A stretch of 64,000 nucleotides of DNA from DASTQL01 sp035462375 (GCA_035462375.1 DATHUJ010000109.1:25033-89032), one strand, 5' to 3'; positions 34,038 through 42,573 are shown, numbered from the stretch's first letter. Numbers and translations: made by a program. The notes: generated from the sequence alone by a model not told the origin.

Positions 34038-34658
34038 GTGGACGTCCTGCCACTCGCGCTGACCGGTGGCTGGGCCTCCGGCATCAGTGCCTACGCGACG
34101 GTCCTCGTCATCGGGCTGGCCGGCCGGGCAGGGCTCGCCGACGTGCCCGACGGCCTGGAGCGCACGGACGTCCTCGTCGTGGTCGGGCTGCTCACCGCGG
34201 TGGAGTTCCTCGCCGACAAGATCCCCTGGCTGGACAGCGCATGGGACTCGGTCCACACCGTCATCCGCCCGCTCGTGGCCGCCGGCCTCGGGGCCCTGCT
34301 GGCCGGCGAGGCGGAGACCCTGACCCAGGCCGCCACCGCCGCGCTCACGGCCGGGGTCGCCCTGCTCTCCCACTCGGCCAAGGCCGGTCTTCGACTCGCG
34401 GTGAACACCTCGCCCGAGCCCGCGAGCAACGTCGCGGTCAGCGCGACCGAGGACCTCTCCCTGGTCGGCGTCCTCCTGCTGGCCACCCAGGCCCCATGGC
34501 TGGCGGCGGGCATCGCGATGCTGTTGCTCGCCGTGGGCCTGGGGCTCGCGTGGTGGCTCCTCGCCCGGGTCCGGCGGGGATGGCGTCGGCTGTGGGAGCG
34601 GCTCGACCCGGCGCCGCCGGCACCGCCGCCACCCCCCGTCTCACCCCCGGACGCATGA
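34038..34658 (+). CDS. DUF4126 membrane protein
   Basis: This 206-aa integral membrane protein of the DUF4126 family has about five hydrophobic helices. Conserved parts are LTGGWASGISAYATVLVIGLAGRAG, VEFLADKIPWLDSAWDSVHTVIRP, and SHSAKAGLRLAVNTSPEPASNVAVSATED, with a Pro-rich C-terminus. The family role is unknown; it may be a channel or scaffold. The GTG at 34038 is preceded by GAGAGGTGACCG, and the gap after the CrtA-like stop is three bases, so the two are translated together. Confidence 0.88.
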   Translation: MDVLPLALTGGWASGISAYATVLVIGLAGRAGLADVPDGLERTDVLVVVGLLTAVEFLADKIPWLDSAWDSVHTVIRPLVAAGLGALLAGEAETLTQAATAALTAGVALLSHSAKAGLRLAVNTSPEPASNVAVSATEDLSLVGVLLLATQAPWLAAGIAMLLLAVGLGLAWWLLARVRRGWRRLWERLDPAPPAPPPPPVSPPDA

Positions 34659-34713
34659 GCGGGCCGAGGAGGAGGGGGCACCCGCTCCCCGCGCCACGCG
34701 GCGCGGGCTACGG

Positions 34714-34719
34714 CAGGCT
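34714..34719 (+). promoter_or_regulatory. Possible -10 of leaderless cruF-like gene
   Basis: CAGGCT lies six bases before the GTG at 34726 and no Shine-Dalgarno sequence is present. The hexamer departs from TANNNT at the first base, so support is weaker than for the others. Confidence 0.4.
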
Positions 34720-34725
34720 GGCCCC

Positions 34726-35589
34726 GTGAACGACCGCGCCCACACCGTCCCCGTGACCTCGTCCCGACCCCCTCGCGACCTGCGGACCAGGCCGGCGTGG
34801 CTGCTCGCCGGTGCCGGGGTCGGGCTCCAGGTCAGCTACCCGCTGCTGGACGGCCCGGCGCTCCGCGTCGTGACCGTCGCCAGCGTGGTGTGCTTCGCCG
34901 CGGCCGCCGTCTCCCACGCCGCGGCGACCAGGGGGGTGGGCTGGGCGGCCGGTCTGGTCGGGATCGCCGGGGGGACCGGTCTGGTCGTCGAGACCGTAGG
35001 GGTCGCGACCGGCTATCCCTTCGGCACCTACGGCTACGAGTCGTCGCTGGGCTGGCAGCTGCTCGGCGTCCCCGTGCTCGTCCCGCTCGCCTGGTTGATG
35101 CTCGCCTACCCGAGTCTGCTCGCCGGGCGTCGCCTGGCCGGGCGCCGGGCGTGGGCGTCCTGGGCCGTCGCCGCCTGGACCCTGGCGGCGTGGGACCTCT
35201 TCCTCGACCCCCAGATGGTGGCGGCCGGGCACTGGTCGTGGGCCTATCCCGAGCCCGCCCTGCCCGGCATCCCCGGCGTGCCGCTGACCAACTACGCCGG
35301 CTGGCTGGTGACCGCGACCGCGATGATGCTGCTGCTCGATCGGCTACCCCGTGGTCCCGGTGACGGTCGGCTGCCGGGCGACGGCGTGCCCGCCACCGTG
35401 CTGCTGTGGACCTTCGGATCGCAGCTGCTCGCCAACCTCGCGTTCTTCGGCCGACCGGCCGTGGCGCTCTGGGGCGGTCTGGCCATGGGACTGACCGTCG
35501 TGCCCTATGCGCTGGCCCTGCGGCGCGACCGGCTGGGCACGGCGCACCAGGCAGCCGCCTGGGCCCGGCAACCAGGGTCGGTGCGATGA
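34726..35589 (+). CDS. Carotenoid biosynthesis protein, CruF-like 1',2'-hydratase
   Basis: This 287-aa polytopic membrane protein of the DUF422 family (CruF) has about seven helices. Motifs are VETVGVATGYPFGTYGYESSLGWQLLGVPVLVPLAWLML, AWDLFLDPQMVAAGHWSW, and GVPLTNYAGWLVTATAMM, the pattern of CruF hydratases that add water across the C1',2' double bond of acyclic ends of gamma-carotene or lycopene-type carotenoids. The gene is followed by a glycosyltransferase that overlaps it by four bases (ATGA), which fits hydroxylation then glycosylation of C1'. Confidence 0.87.
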   Translation: MNDRAHTVPVTSSRPPRDLRTRPAWLLAGAGVGLQVSYPLLDGPALRVVTVASVVCFAAAAVSHAAATRGVGWAAGLVGIAGGTGLVVETVGVATGYPFGTYGYESSLGWQLLGVPVLVPLAWLMLAYPSLLAGRRLAGRRAWASWAVAAWTLAAWDLFLDPQMVAAGHWSWAYPEPALPGIPGVPLTNYAGWLVTATAMMLLLDRLPRGPGDGRLPGDGVPATVLLWTFGSQLLANLAFFGRPAVALWGGLAMGLTVVPYALALRRDRLGTAHQAAAWARQPGSVR

Positions 35590-36698
35590 GGTCTCTGCTC
35601 CGAGTGGGCGGAGCAACCGGCTCGGTGCTCGCGGCGGGCCTCACGGCCCACACGGCCTGGAACCTCACCCGGCTGCGGACCCCGCCCTCCGTACCGGCAC
35701 CCGTGACCGAACCGGTGTCGGTGCTGCTCCCCGTCCGTGACGAGGCACCGCGCGTGGGTGCGTGCCTGCGCTCGCTGCTCCGGCAGCAGGGCGTAGCCGA
35801 CCTGGAGGTGGTCGTGCTCGACGACGGTTCCACCGACGGCACTGCCGACGTCGTCCAGGACGTCGCGGGCGGTGACGAGCGGGTGCGCGTGCTGCAGGGC
35901 CGTCCGCTCCCGGAGGGGTGGCTGGGCAAGCCGCATGCCTGCGCCCAGCTCGCCGAGGCCGCGCGTGGCACCGTCTACGTCTACGTCGACGCCGACGTGG
36001 TCCTGGAACCGCATGCCGTGGCCGCGACCGTGGCCCTCCTGCGTGAGGCGCGGCTCGACCTGGTCTGCCCCTACCCACGCCAGCTGGCCGACGGGCTGGG
36101 TCCCCGCCTGGTGCAGCCGCTGCTCCAGTGGTCCTGGCTGACGACGCTGCCACTCGGCGTCGCCGAGCGGTCCCCGCGCGAGTCCCTGTCGGCCGCGAAC
36201 GGGCAGTTCCTCGCCGTGGACGCCAAGGGTCTCCGCCGGGCAGGTGGCTGGTTCGCGGTGCGCGGGGAGGTGCTGGACGACGTCGCCCTGCTCCGGGTCG
36301 TCAAGCGGATGCTCGGACGCGGCACGGTCGCCGACGGCACTCGCTTGGGGCACTGCCGCATGTACGACGGCTGGCCCGACCTGCGCGAGGGTTACACCAA
36401 GTCGTTGTGGTCGGCCTTCGGGTCCCCCGCGGGAGCGGTCGCCGTCACCACCATGCTGTGGCTGGCCTACGTCGCACCGCCGGCGGCCGCCCTGGTCACC
36501 GGGTCCCGAGTCGGGGCGTTCGGCTACGCGGCCGGGGTCGCCGGGCGGGTGCTGGTGGCGCGGCGCACCGGCCAGCGGGTCTGGCCGGACACCCTCGCCC
36601 ACCCCGTGTCGGTGGCCCTGCTCGGGTGGCTCACCGTGGAGTCGTGGCACCGCCGCCGTCGTGGTGAGCTGACCTGGAAGGGACGCCGGGTGGCGTGA
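35586..36698 (+). CDS. Family 2 glycosyltransferase (CruC/CrtQ-like)
   Basis: This 370-aa GT2 glycosyltransferase has PVSVLLPVRDEAPRVGACLRSLL, the nucleotide-sugar motif VVVLDDGSTDGT, the DxD-like YVDADVVLEPHAV, and GEVLDDVALLRVVKRMLGRG with the acceptor-side EDxxL-like part. C-terminal helices (about 275-330) anchor it to the membrane. GT2 proteins next to cruF add sugars to the C1'-hydroxyl of carotenoids in other bacteria, and that role is inferred here. The ATG at 35586 overlaps the CruF stop. Confidence 0.85.
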   Translation: MRSLLRVGGATGSVLAAGLTAHTAWNLTRLRTPPSVPAPVTEPVSVLLPVRDEAPRVGACLRSLLRQQGVADLEVVVLDDGSTDGTADVVQDVAGGDERVRVLQGRPLPEGWLGKPHACAQLAEAARGTVYVYVDADVVLEPHAVAATVALLREARLDLVCPYPRQLADGLGPRLVQPLLQWSWLTTLPLGVAERSPRESLSAANGQFLAVDAKGLRRAGGWFAVRGEVLDDVALLRVVKRMLGRGTVADGTRLGHCRMYDGWPDLREGYTKSLWSAFGSPAGAVAVTTMLWLAYVAPPAAALVTGSRVGAFGYAAGVAGRVLVARRTGQRVWPDTLAHPVSVALLGWLTVESWHRRRRGELTWKGRRVA

Positions 36699-36755
36699 CG
36701 GTGCGACGCCGTCCCGCCCGCCCCCGCGTCCGCGACGGGTGTCGACCCGGTGACG

Positions 36756-36761
36756 TACGGT
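36756..36761 (+). promoter_or_regulatory. -10 hexamer of leaderless ATP-grasp gene
   Basis: TACGGT is seven bases before the GTG at 36769, and no Shine-Dalgarno sequence is present. Confidence 0.6.
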
Positions 36762-36768
36762 CTCGGCC

Positions 36769-38178
36769 GTGGCCACGGGGATCGACGTCACCGCCCTGAC
36801 GGACCGACTCGCGGTCGCCCTGGTACGGGACCGGCCGATCGTGGTGTGGTGCGGCTTCCTCGCCGCGGCCACGGCGGTCGTGGCGCAGCTCGAGGCGTAC
36901 GGCGCGCGCCGACCCCTGGTGGTGGCGGGCAGCACCGGCACGGGCCCACTCCCGCCGCCCGCGTCGTGCGAGGTCCTCGTGCTCGAGCTGCCGCCCACGG
37001 CCACGGTGAGTGAGCAGGTGCGTCGCGAGGGCAGGCTGGTGGCGTCGCCGCCGCCCGACGCGCTCGCGGCCGTCGAGACCTACGACCCGCACGACCGCGC
37101 GGTCGTCCTGGCCGGGCCCTTCACGACAGCGCGCCACCTCGGCGGACGCCCGGTGCTCGACGGCCGACTGCCCGCCTGGGAGGCCCTGGAGGACAAGACC
37201 GTGGCGGACGAGCTCTGCGACCGCGCCGGGGTCCCGCGTCCTCCGTCTGCGGTCGTGCCTGCGGACGAGACGGCGCTCCGTACCGCTGCTGCACGGCTGG
37301 ACCACGGCGACGGCACGGTCTGGGCTGGCGACGCGAGCGAGGGCATGAACGGTGGCGCCGACCTGGTCCGCAGGATCCGGGACGGGGTCGACCCCGCCGC
37401 CGTGGCGGCGTTCCTGGCCCGGCACTGCCGCTGGGTGCGGGTGGCGCCGTTCGTCGACGGCATCCCGTGCAGCATCCACGGCCTGGTCACCCCGGACGGG
37501 GTCGCCGTCCTGCGGCCGGTGGAGATGGTGGTCCTGCGCGGACCCGAGCCGGACCGCTTCACCTACGGCGGCGCCGCCACCTGGTGGGACCCGCCCGAGC
37601 GGGACCGGGAGGCCATCCGGTCCTACGCCCGGGCGATGGGGGCCGAGCTGGCGGCCCGGGTGGGCTTCCGGGGAGGCTTCAGCCTCGACGGCGTCCTCGG
37701 TCCGGACGGCTTCGTGGCGACCGAGGTCAACACCCGCTTCACCGGAGGGCTCGTCCTGCTGACCCGGACGCTCCCCGACCTGCCGATCACCCTCATCCAG
37801 GCCGCGCTGGTGTCGGGGGTCGACCTGGGTGTCGACGCGGCCGCGCTGGAGGCCACGCTGCTGCCCGCCACCGACGTCCGCCGCGGGGGTGGCGCCAACG
37901 CCGTCTCCACCGCCGTGCACCCCGGTTCCACGGTGTCGGTGGGCGTCGTGGCCGACGAGGGCCCCCGGTTGCGGGTCGCCGGTGACGACGAGGCGGTCCA
38001 GGGGACGGTCGAGCTCGGCCCGTCCTCTCCGGGCGGGCTGGTCCGGCTCGCCCCCGGAGACGGGATGGTGCCGCCGGGCGGGAGCGTCGCCCCGTACGCG
38101 GTGGGCGCGCTCGCGCTCGCCGACGAGCTGTGGGGCACCGGCTTCGGCCGCCTGGAGGCGGCCAGGCCGGTCCGCTGA
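36769..38178 (+). CDS. ATP-grasp domain protein within the carotenoid group
   Basis: This 469-aa protein has an ATP-grasp fold (about residues 140-340). WEALEDKTVADELCDRAGVPRPPSAVVP enters the domain, a lysine-poor glycine loop (WAGDASEGMNGGADLV) follows, and the metal-binding TEVNTRFTGG carries the conserved E-x-N motif. ATP-grasp enzymes make an acyl-phosphate and ligate it to an amine, thiol or other nucleophile. The N-terminal 130 residues and the C-terminal about 110 residues have no match I recognise. It is followed 22 bases later by the CrtI-like gene and preceded by the glycosyltransferase. No substrate is suggested by sequence. Confidence 0.8.
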   Translation: MATGIDVTALTDRLAVALVRDRPIVVWCGFLAAATAVVAQLEAYGARRPLVVAGSTGTGPLPPPASCEVLVLELPPTATVSEQVRREGRLVASPPPDALAAVETYDPHDRAVVLAGPFTTARHLGGRPVLDGRLPAWEALEDKTVADELCDRAGVPRPPSAVVPADETALRTAAARLDHGDGTVWAGDASEGMNGGADLVRRIRDGVDPAAVAAFLARHCRWVRVAPFVDGIPCSIHGLVTPDGVAVLRPVEMVVLRGPEPDRFTYGGAATWWDPPERDREAIRSYARAMGAELAARVGFRGGFSLDGVLGPDGFVATEVNTRFTGGLVLLTRTLPDLPITLIQAALVSGVDLGVDAAALEATLLPATDVRRGGGANAVSTAVHPGSTVSVGVVADEGPRLRVAGDDEAVQGTVELGPSSPGGLVRLAPGDGMVPPGGSVAPYAVGALALADELWGTGFGRLEAARPVR

Positions 38179-38186
38179 ACGGCAGC

Positions 38187-38192
38187 TAGGCT
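38187..38192 (+). promoter_or_regulatory. -10 hexamer of leaderless crtI/crtD-like gene
   Basis: TAGGCT lies eight bases before the GTG at 38201, with no Shine-Dalgarno sequence. Confidence 0.6.
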
Positions 38193-38200
38193 CGCCGCTC

Positions 38201-39694
38201 GTGGCGCGGGTCGTCGTGGTGGGGGCGGGCCTCGGAGGGCTGGCGGCCGCCACCAGGCTGGCCCGGCTCGGGCACCACGTGACCGTCCTCGAGCAGGCGG
38301 ACACCGTCGGCGGCAAGCTCGGTACCTTCTCCCGCGACGGCTGGACGTTCGACACGGGACCGTCCCTGGTGACCCTGCCCGCCGTGTACCGGGACCTGTT
38401 CCGCAAGACCGGCCGCCCGCTGGAGCGGGAGCTGGACCTCGTGCCGGTCGACCCCGCGTGCCACTACCGCTTCCCGGACGGTGTCGAGGTCGACGTGCCC
38501 AACGCCTCCCGGGCGGGTGTCCGGCGGGCCTTCGACGAGGCCCTCGGACCCGGTGCCGGCGACCAGTGGCTGGCCCTGCTGGACCGGGCCGAGCGGATCT
38601 GGCGGGCCACCCGGCTCCCGTTCCTCGAGTCCCCGCTCGGGCCGGCGGACCTGCTGCGCCTGTCGCGCCGGGTCGGGGACCTCCGGGCCGTAGCCCCTTG
38701 GCGGACCCTGCGTGGGCTCGGGGCGGAGTACCTGCACGATCCTCGGCTGCGGATGTTCCTGGACCGCTACGCCACCTACACCGGGTCCGACCCGCGACGA
38801 GCGCCCGCCGCGCTGGCCGTCGTCCCGTACGTCGAGCAGACCTTCGGCGCCTGGTACGTGCCAGGCGGCCTGCGCCGGCTGGCCGAGGCCGTTCTGGGGA
38901 GGGCGCAGGCCCGGGGGGTCCACGTCCGGACCGGGGCCGACGTGACGGAGGTGCTCATCGAGGGCAACCGTGCCGCCGGGGTCCGACTCGCCGACGGCGA
39001 GTCGGTCGCGGCGGACGTCGTCGTGGCGAATGCCGACGCGAGCCACCTCTACCGCGACCTGGTCCCCGGTCCGGCGGCTCGGCGCGCCCTGGGCCGGATC
39101 GAGCGCGCGACACCGTCGCTCTCGGGCTTCGTCCTCCTGCTCGCCCTCCGCGGGCGGACCCCCGGGCTCCGGCACCACACCGTGCTCTTCCCCCAGGACT
39201 ACGACGACGAGTTCGACTCCGTCTTCGGCCACCCGGCCCGACCGGTGCCGGACCCCACCGTCTACGTCTCGGCCCCGGACGACCCAGCCCTGCGACCCTC
39301 GGACGACACCGAGGCATGGTTCGTCCTCGTCAACGCCCCGCGGCACGGCACCGACCACGCTCCCGGCACGGTCGACTGGACGGCCCCCGGGCTGGTCGAG
39401 TCCTACGCGGACCGGGTGCTCGCCGTCATGGCGGCGCGTGGGCTCGACGTCCGCGACCGGCTGGTCTGGCGGGAGGCGCGTTCGCCGTACGACCTCCAGC
39501 GGCAGACCAGGGCTCCGGGTGGTGCAATCTACGGGACGTCGTCGAACGGGGCCCGCGCGGCGTTCCTGCGACCGGCGAACCGGTCACCGGTACCCGGCCT
39601 CCTCCTCGTCGGCGGCTCCTCGCACCCGGGCGGTGGCCTGCCCCTGGTGGCGATGTCCGCCGTCATCGTCGCCGATCTGGTCGGTCGTGCATGA
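38201..39694 (+). CDS. Phytoene desaturase-family FAD oxidoreductase (CrtI/CrtD-like)
   Basis: This 497-aa flavoprotein of the carotenoid desaturase family has the N-terminal FAD dinucleotide loop VVVVGAGLGGLAAATRLARLGHHVTVLE, then GKLGTFSRDGWTFDTGPSLVTLP, RYATYTGSDPRRAPA, a GAWYVPGG region, and the C-terminal FAD-binding GLLLVGGSSHPGGGLPLVAMSA. CrtI (phytoene to lycopene), CrtD (3,4-desaturase) and CrtO-like ketolases share this fold. Next to CruF- and CrtA-like genes, a CrtD-like 3',4'-desaturase is the likelier role, but this is inference. No crtE or crtB lies in the window, so the core pathway must be elsewhere. Confidence 0.88.
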   Translation: MARVVVVGAGLGGLAAATRLARLGHHVTVLEQADTVGGKLGTFSRDGWTFDTGPSLVTLPAVYRDLFRKTGRPLERELDLVPVDPACHYRFPDGVEVDVPNASRAGVRRAFDEALGPGAGDQWLALLDRAERIWRATRLPFLESPLGPADLLRLSRRVGDLRAVAPWRTLRGLGAEYLHDPRLRMFLDRYATYTGSDPRRAPAALAVVPYVEQTFGAWYVPGGLRRLAEAVLGRAQARGVHVRTGADVTEVLIEGNRAAGVRLADGESVAADVVVANADASHLYRDLVPGPAARRALGRIERATPSLSGFVLLLALRGRTPGLRHHTVLFPQDYDDEFDSVFGHPARPVPDPTVYVSAPDDPALRPSDDTEAWFVLVNAPRHGTDHAPGTVDWTAPGLVESYADRVLAVMAARGLDVRDRLVWREARSPYDLQRQTRAPGGAIYGTSSNGARAAFLRPANRSPVPGLLLVGGSSHPGGGLPLVAMSAVIVADLVGRA

Positions 39695-39707
39695 CCGCCG
39701 CATGATC

Positions 39708-39713
39708 TAGCCT
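39708..39713 (+). promoter_or_regulatory. -10 hexamer of leaderless surf1-like gene
   Basis: TAGCCT is six bases before the GTG at 39720, with no Shine-Dalgarno sequence. Confidence 0.6.
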
Positions 39714-39719
39714 CGTCCG

Positions 39720-40505
39720 GTGTACCGCTTCTTCCTCACGCCGCGGTGGATCGTGCTCCACACGCTCGTGGTCGTCGTGGTGGTGGCCTTCACCTGGCTC
39801 GGGTCATGGCAGCTGTCCTCGTACGAGGAGCAGCGCCGGGAGCGCGACCTGCGGGCGCGGGAGGCGGTACCGGTCACTCAGCTGGTCGAGCCGGGGCAAC
39901 GGCTCCCCGGTGACGCTGTGGACCGCAACGTCACGGCGACCGGGCGCTACGCGCCCGGCGAGCCGTTCCTCGTTCCCGGTCGCCTGCTGGACGGGGTCGC
40001 GGGGTCCTACGTCCTGACGCCGATGGACCTCGATGAAGGGGGGACGGTCCTGGTCCTCCGGGGCTGGGTCGACGGGCCCGACGACCCGGCGGCCGGCGCA
40101 CTGCCGCCGGCACCGGTGACCGTCACCGGCGTGCTGCGCGCGGACGAACCCGCTACCGCAGCCGTGACCCTGGGCCGAGCGCTCACCGATCGGGAGGTGC
40201 CCGTCGTCTCGGCCGAGGCCGCGGCTGCCGCGGGGGCTCCCGACGACCTCCTCGACGGGTGGGTCCTGCTGGCCGAGGAGGACCCTGGCCTGGGTGTGCC
40301 GCCCCGGCCCGTCCCGCTGGACCAGGTCGTGGCGCGGACCGGTGCTGGGATCTGGCAGAACCTCTCGTACGCGGCCCAGTGGTGGGTCTTCGCCGTCGCC
40401 GCCCTGGTCTTCTGGGGCGCCTTCGTCCGGGCAGCCCTACGGGAACGGCGCGAGCGCCACGGACGCTCCGGACAGGAGGCGGCCGAGGAGGTCATGAGCT
40501 CCTGA
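39720..40505 (+). CDS. SURF1 family cytochrome oxidase assembly protein
   Basis: This 261-aa SURF1-like protein has two transmembrane helices (about residues 9-30 and near the C-terminus, QWWVFAVAALVFWGAFV) and the loop motifs FTWLGSWQLSSYEEQRRERDLRAR, GRYAPGEPFLVPGRLLDGVAGSYVLTPMDLDEGGTVLVLRGWV, and NLSYAAQWWVFA. SURF1 helps insert haem a into cytochrome oxidase. The C-terminus overlaps the convergent DUF3817 gene by 14 bases. It is the last plus-strand gene before the alcohol dehydrogenase region. Confidence 0.93.
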   Translation: MYRFFLTPRWIVLHTLVVVVVVAFTWLGSWQLSSYEEQRRERDLRAREAVPVTQLVEPGQRLPGDAVDRNVTATGRYAPGEPFLVPGRLLDGVAGSYVLTPMDLDEGGTVLVLRGWVDGPDDPAAGALPPAPVTVTGVLRADEPATAAVTLGRALTDREVPVVSAEAAAAAGAPDDLLDGWVLLAEEDPGLGVPPRPVPLDQVVARTGAGIWQNLSYAAQWWVFAVAALVFWGAFVRAALRERRERHGRSGQEAAEEVMSS

Positions 40506-40836
40506 CGTCCGCCCGGTGGAGCTCGTCGAGCACGGGCTCGACCCGGTGGACGACCGCCCGCTCGGCGACGAAGGAGGCGAAGGGGATCGTGCCCGCCAGC
40601 AGCACCCCCACCGTGAACCACAGCCCCCAACGCGCCTTGACCGCGAGCCAGAACGCGGTGATGAGGTAGCCGAAGTAGAGCCACCCGTGGATCGGTCCGA
40701 TCACCTCGACCAGGTGCGGGTCGCCCCCGAGGGCGTCGACGTACTTGACCGGCATGGCCACGAGAACCAGCGCGACGAGCAGGACACCGGTGGCGTAAGC
40801 CATCACCCGGTACCGCAGCAGGGCTCCTCGCGTCAC
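40492..40836 (-). CDS. DUF3817 membrane protein
   Basis: This 114-aa membrane protein of the DUF3817 family has about three helices (MAYATGVLLVALVLVAMPVKY, IGPIHGWLYFGYLITAFWLAV, WFTVGVLLAGTIPFASFVAE). The motif HGWLYFGYL and the RAVVHRVEP tail are typical of the family. Function is unknown. GTG 40836 has a TACCCT hexamer six bases upstream, so it looks leaderless. Upstream frame in the alcohol dehydrogenase is antisense noise. Confidence 0.88.
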   Translation of the reverse strand: MTRGALLRYRVMAYATGVLLVALVLVAMPVKYVDALGGDPHLVEVIGPIHGWLYFGYLITAFWLAVKARWGLWFTVGVLLAGTIPFASFVAERAVVHRVEPVLDELHRADVRSS

Positions 40837-40842
40837 CTCCCG

Positions 40843-40848
40843 AGGGTA
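40843..40848 (-). promoter_or_regulatory. -10 hexamer of leaderless DUF3817 gene
   Basis: TACCCT on the minus strand ends six bases before the GTG at 40836. Confidence 0.55.
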
Positions 40849-40865
40849 ACCAGCGTGGGTCCAGG

Positions 40866-41915
40866 TCACCGCCGGGGGTCCACGACCGTGATCCCTGCGG
40901 TGCGACGGCCCGGGGCGGCGAGGGAGGCGAGCGCGGGCCCCGCCTCCTCGAGCCCCAGACGGCGCGTCACCAGCAGCTCCGGCCGGAGCCGGCCGGCGCC
41001 CACCAGCCCGAGCAGGCGCGGGTAGTCGTGGGCGGGCATGCCGTGGCTGCCGAGCAGCTCGAGCTCGCGCGCCACGACGAGGTGCATCGGCACGGGGGTC
41101 GGGCCGTCCCCCTCCGGCAGGAGCCCCACCTGGACGTGTCGGCCCCGCGGTCGGAGTCCCGCGACCGACGCCGCTGCCGTGACCGGACTGCCCAGCGCGT
41201 CCAGAGACAGGTGCGCGCCTCCCCCGGTGACGGCTCGCACGACCTCCGCAGTACGCGGGGGGGTGGACGCGTCGACGACGGTCTCGGCACCGAGGCGGGT
41301 CGCCAGGTCGAGGGCCGCGACGTCGACGTCCACGGCGACGACCCGGGCGCCGGCAGCGACGGCGACCATCACCGCGGACAGGCCGACCCCTCCGCACCCG
41401 TGCACGGCGACCCACTCCCCCGGCCGGGCCCGGCCCTGGTCGAGCACCGCCCTGAACGCGGTCGCGACCCGGCAGCCCAGGCCCGCGGCGGCCTCGGCGG
41501 TCAGGTCGACGGGGAGGCCGACGAGGTTGACCTCGGCCGCCTCGAGCGCCACGAGCTCCGCGAAGGAGCCCCAGTGGGTGAAGCCCGGTTGCGTCTGGTG
41601 CGGGCAGACCTGCTGGTCGCCCGCCCTGCACTGCGCGCAGCTGCCGCAGCCGCACACGAACGGCGCCGTGACTCGATCGCCCGGACGCCAGCTCCGGACC
41701 CGCTCACCGACGGCTTGCACCGTCCCAGCCAGCTCGTGCCCCGGCACGTGGGGCAGCCGGATGCCGGGGTCGTGGCCGGCCCAGGCGTGCCAGTCGCTGC
41801 GGCACAGCCCGGTCGCCTCGACGCGGACGACCACGCCGTCGGGGGGTGGGACCGGATCCGGGACCTCGCGGACCTCGGGAGTCGCGCCGAAGGCGTCGTA
41901 CACGAGGGCTCGCAC
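40866..41915 (-). CDS. Zinc-dependent alcohol dehydrogenase
   Basis: This 349-aa medium-chain dehydrogenase has catalytic zinc ligands Cys38 (GLCRSDWHAWAGHD), His60-Glu61 (PGHELAG) and probably a distal Cys. The structural zinc site is the Cys set at 88-104 (CGCGSCAQCRAGDQQVC). The NAD(P) Rossmann loop is GCGGVGLSAVMVAVAAGARVVAVDVD. The substrate is unknown; the family oxidises primary alcohols or polyols. GTG 41915 has a TAGCGT hexamer six bases upstream. It is convergent to the surf1 region and separate from the carotenoid genes. Confidence 0.92.
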   Translation of the reverse strand: MRALVYDAFGATPEVREVPDPVPPPDGVVVRVEATGLCRSDWHAWAGHDPGIRLPHVPGHELAGTVQAVGERVRSWRPGDRVTAPFVCGCGSCAQCRAGDQQVCPHQTQPGFTHWGSFAELVALEAAEVNLVGLPVDLTAEAAAGLGCRVATAFRAVLDQGRARPGEWVAVHGCGGVGLSAVMVAVAAGARVVAVDVDVAALDLATRLGAETVVDASTPPRTAEVVRAVTGGGAHLSLDALGSPVTAAASVAGLRPRGRHVQVGLLPEGDGPTPVPMHLVVARELELLGSHGMPAHDYPRLLGLVGAGRLRPELLVTRRLGLEEAGPALASLAAPGRRTAGITVVDPRR

Positions 41916-41921
41916 TCCGGC

Positions 41922-41927
41922 ACGCTA
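41922..41927 (-). promoter_or_regulatory. -10 hexamer of leaderless alcohol dehydrogenase
   Basis: TAGCGT on the minus strand, six bases before the GTG at 41915. Confidence 0.6.
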
Positions 41928-42004
41928 GCTGCGTCCGGTTTGTCCGGAGGCCCCTGGGGTAGGGGACCCGGGTACCGAACCCGACGAAGGGCAGGACCCG
42001 TTCC

Positions 42005-42463
42005 ATGGCTACGGCCGAGAAGAGCATCGACGTCAATGTCCCGTTGCCCACGGTCTACAACCAGTGGACCCAGTTCGAGGAATTCCCTCGATTCATGGAG
42101 GACGTGGAGTCGGTGACCCAGCTGGGGGACCGCACGCTGCACTGGGTGGTGAAGATCGCCGGGGTCGAGCGGCAGTTCGACACCGAGGTCACCGAGCAGC
42201 ACCCCGAGGAGCGGGTGGCCTGGCGGTCCGTGGACGGCACCAGCCATGCCGGCGTGGTGACATTCCACAAGATCGACCAGGAGACCACCCGCGTCATGCT
42301 GCAGCTCGACATGGAACCCGAGGGGCTCGCCGAGAACGTCGGCGACAAGCTCGGCTTCGTCTCGCGGGCGGCGGAGCGGGACATGAAGAACTTCAAGGAG
42401 TTCATCGAGGCTCGGGGTGTCGAGACCGGCGCGTGGCGCGGCGAGGTGCCGCGGGAGGGGTAG
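42005..42463 (+). CDS. SRPBCC/polyketide cyclase-like lipid-binding protein
   Basis: This 152-aa START/SRPBCC-fold protein has VPLPTVYNQWTQFEEFPRFMEDVESVTQLGDRTLHWVVKI, QHPEERVAWRSVDGTSHAGVVTFHKIDQETTRVMLQLDMEPEGLAENVGDKLGF and ERDMKNFKEFIEARG, the usual pattern of actinobacterial cyclase/dehydrase homologues of unknown ligand. ATG 42005 follows AGGGCAGGACCCGTTCC, a weak ribosome site. It stands alone between the divergent dehydrogenase and arfB. Confidence 0.88.
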   Translation: MATAEKSIDVNVPLPTVYNQWTQFEEFPRFMEDVESVTQLGDRTLHWVVKIAGVERQFDTEVTEQHPEERVAWRSVDGTSHAGVVTFHKIDQETTRVMLQLDMEPEGLAENVGDKLGFVSRAAERDMKNFKEFIEARGVETGAWRGEVPREG

Positions 42464-42561
42464 GCGCCACCCCGGTTCCGACGCGGGCCGGGCGTGAGGC
42501 GGGACCGCCTGACGCCTGGCCCGCTCGTCCGTCCCGGCTCGTCCCTCGGGGCTCGCTCCGG

Positions 42562-42567
42562 CAGACT
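42562..42567 (+). promoter_or_regulatory. Possible -10 of leaderless arfB
   Basis: CAGACT is six bases before the GTG at 42574, with no Shine-Dalgarno sequence; an imperfect hexamer. Confidence 0.4.
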
Positions 42568-42573
42568 GACGGA

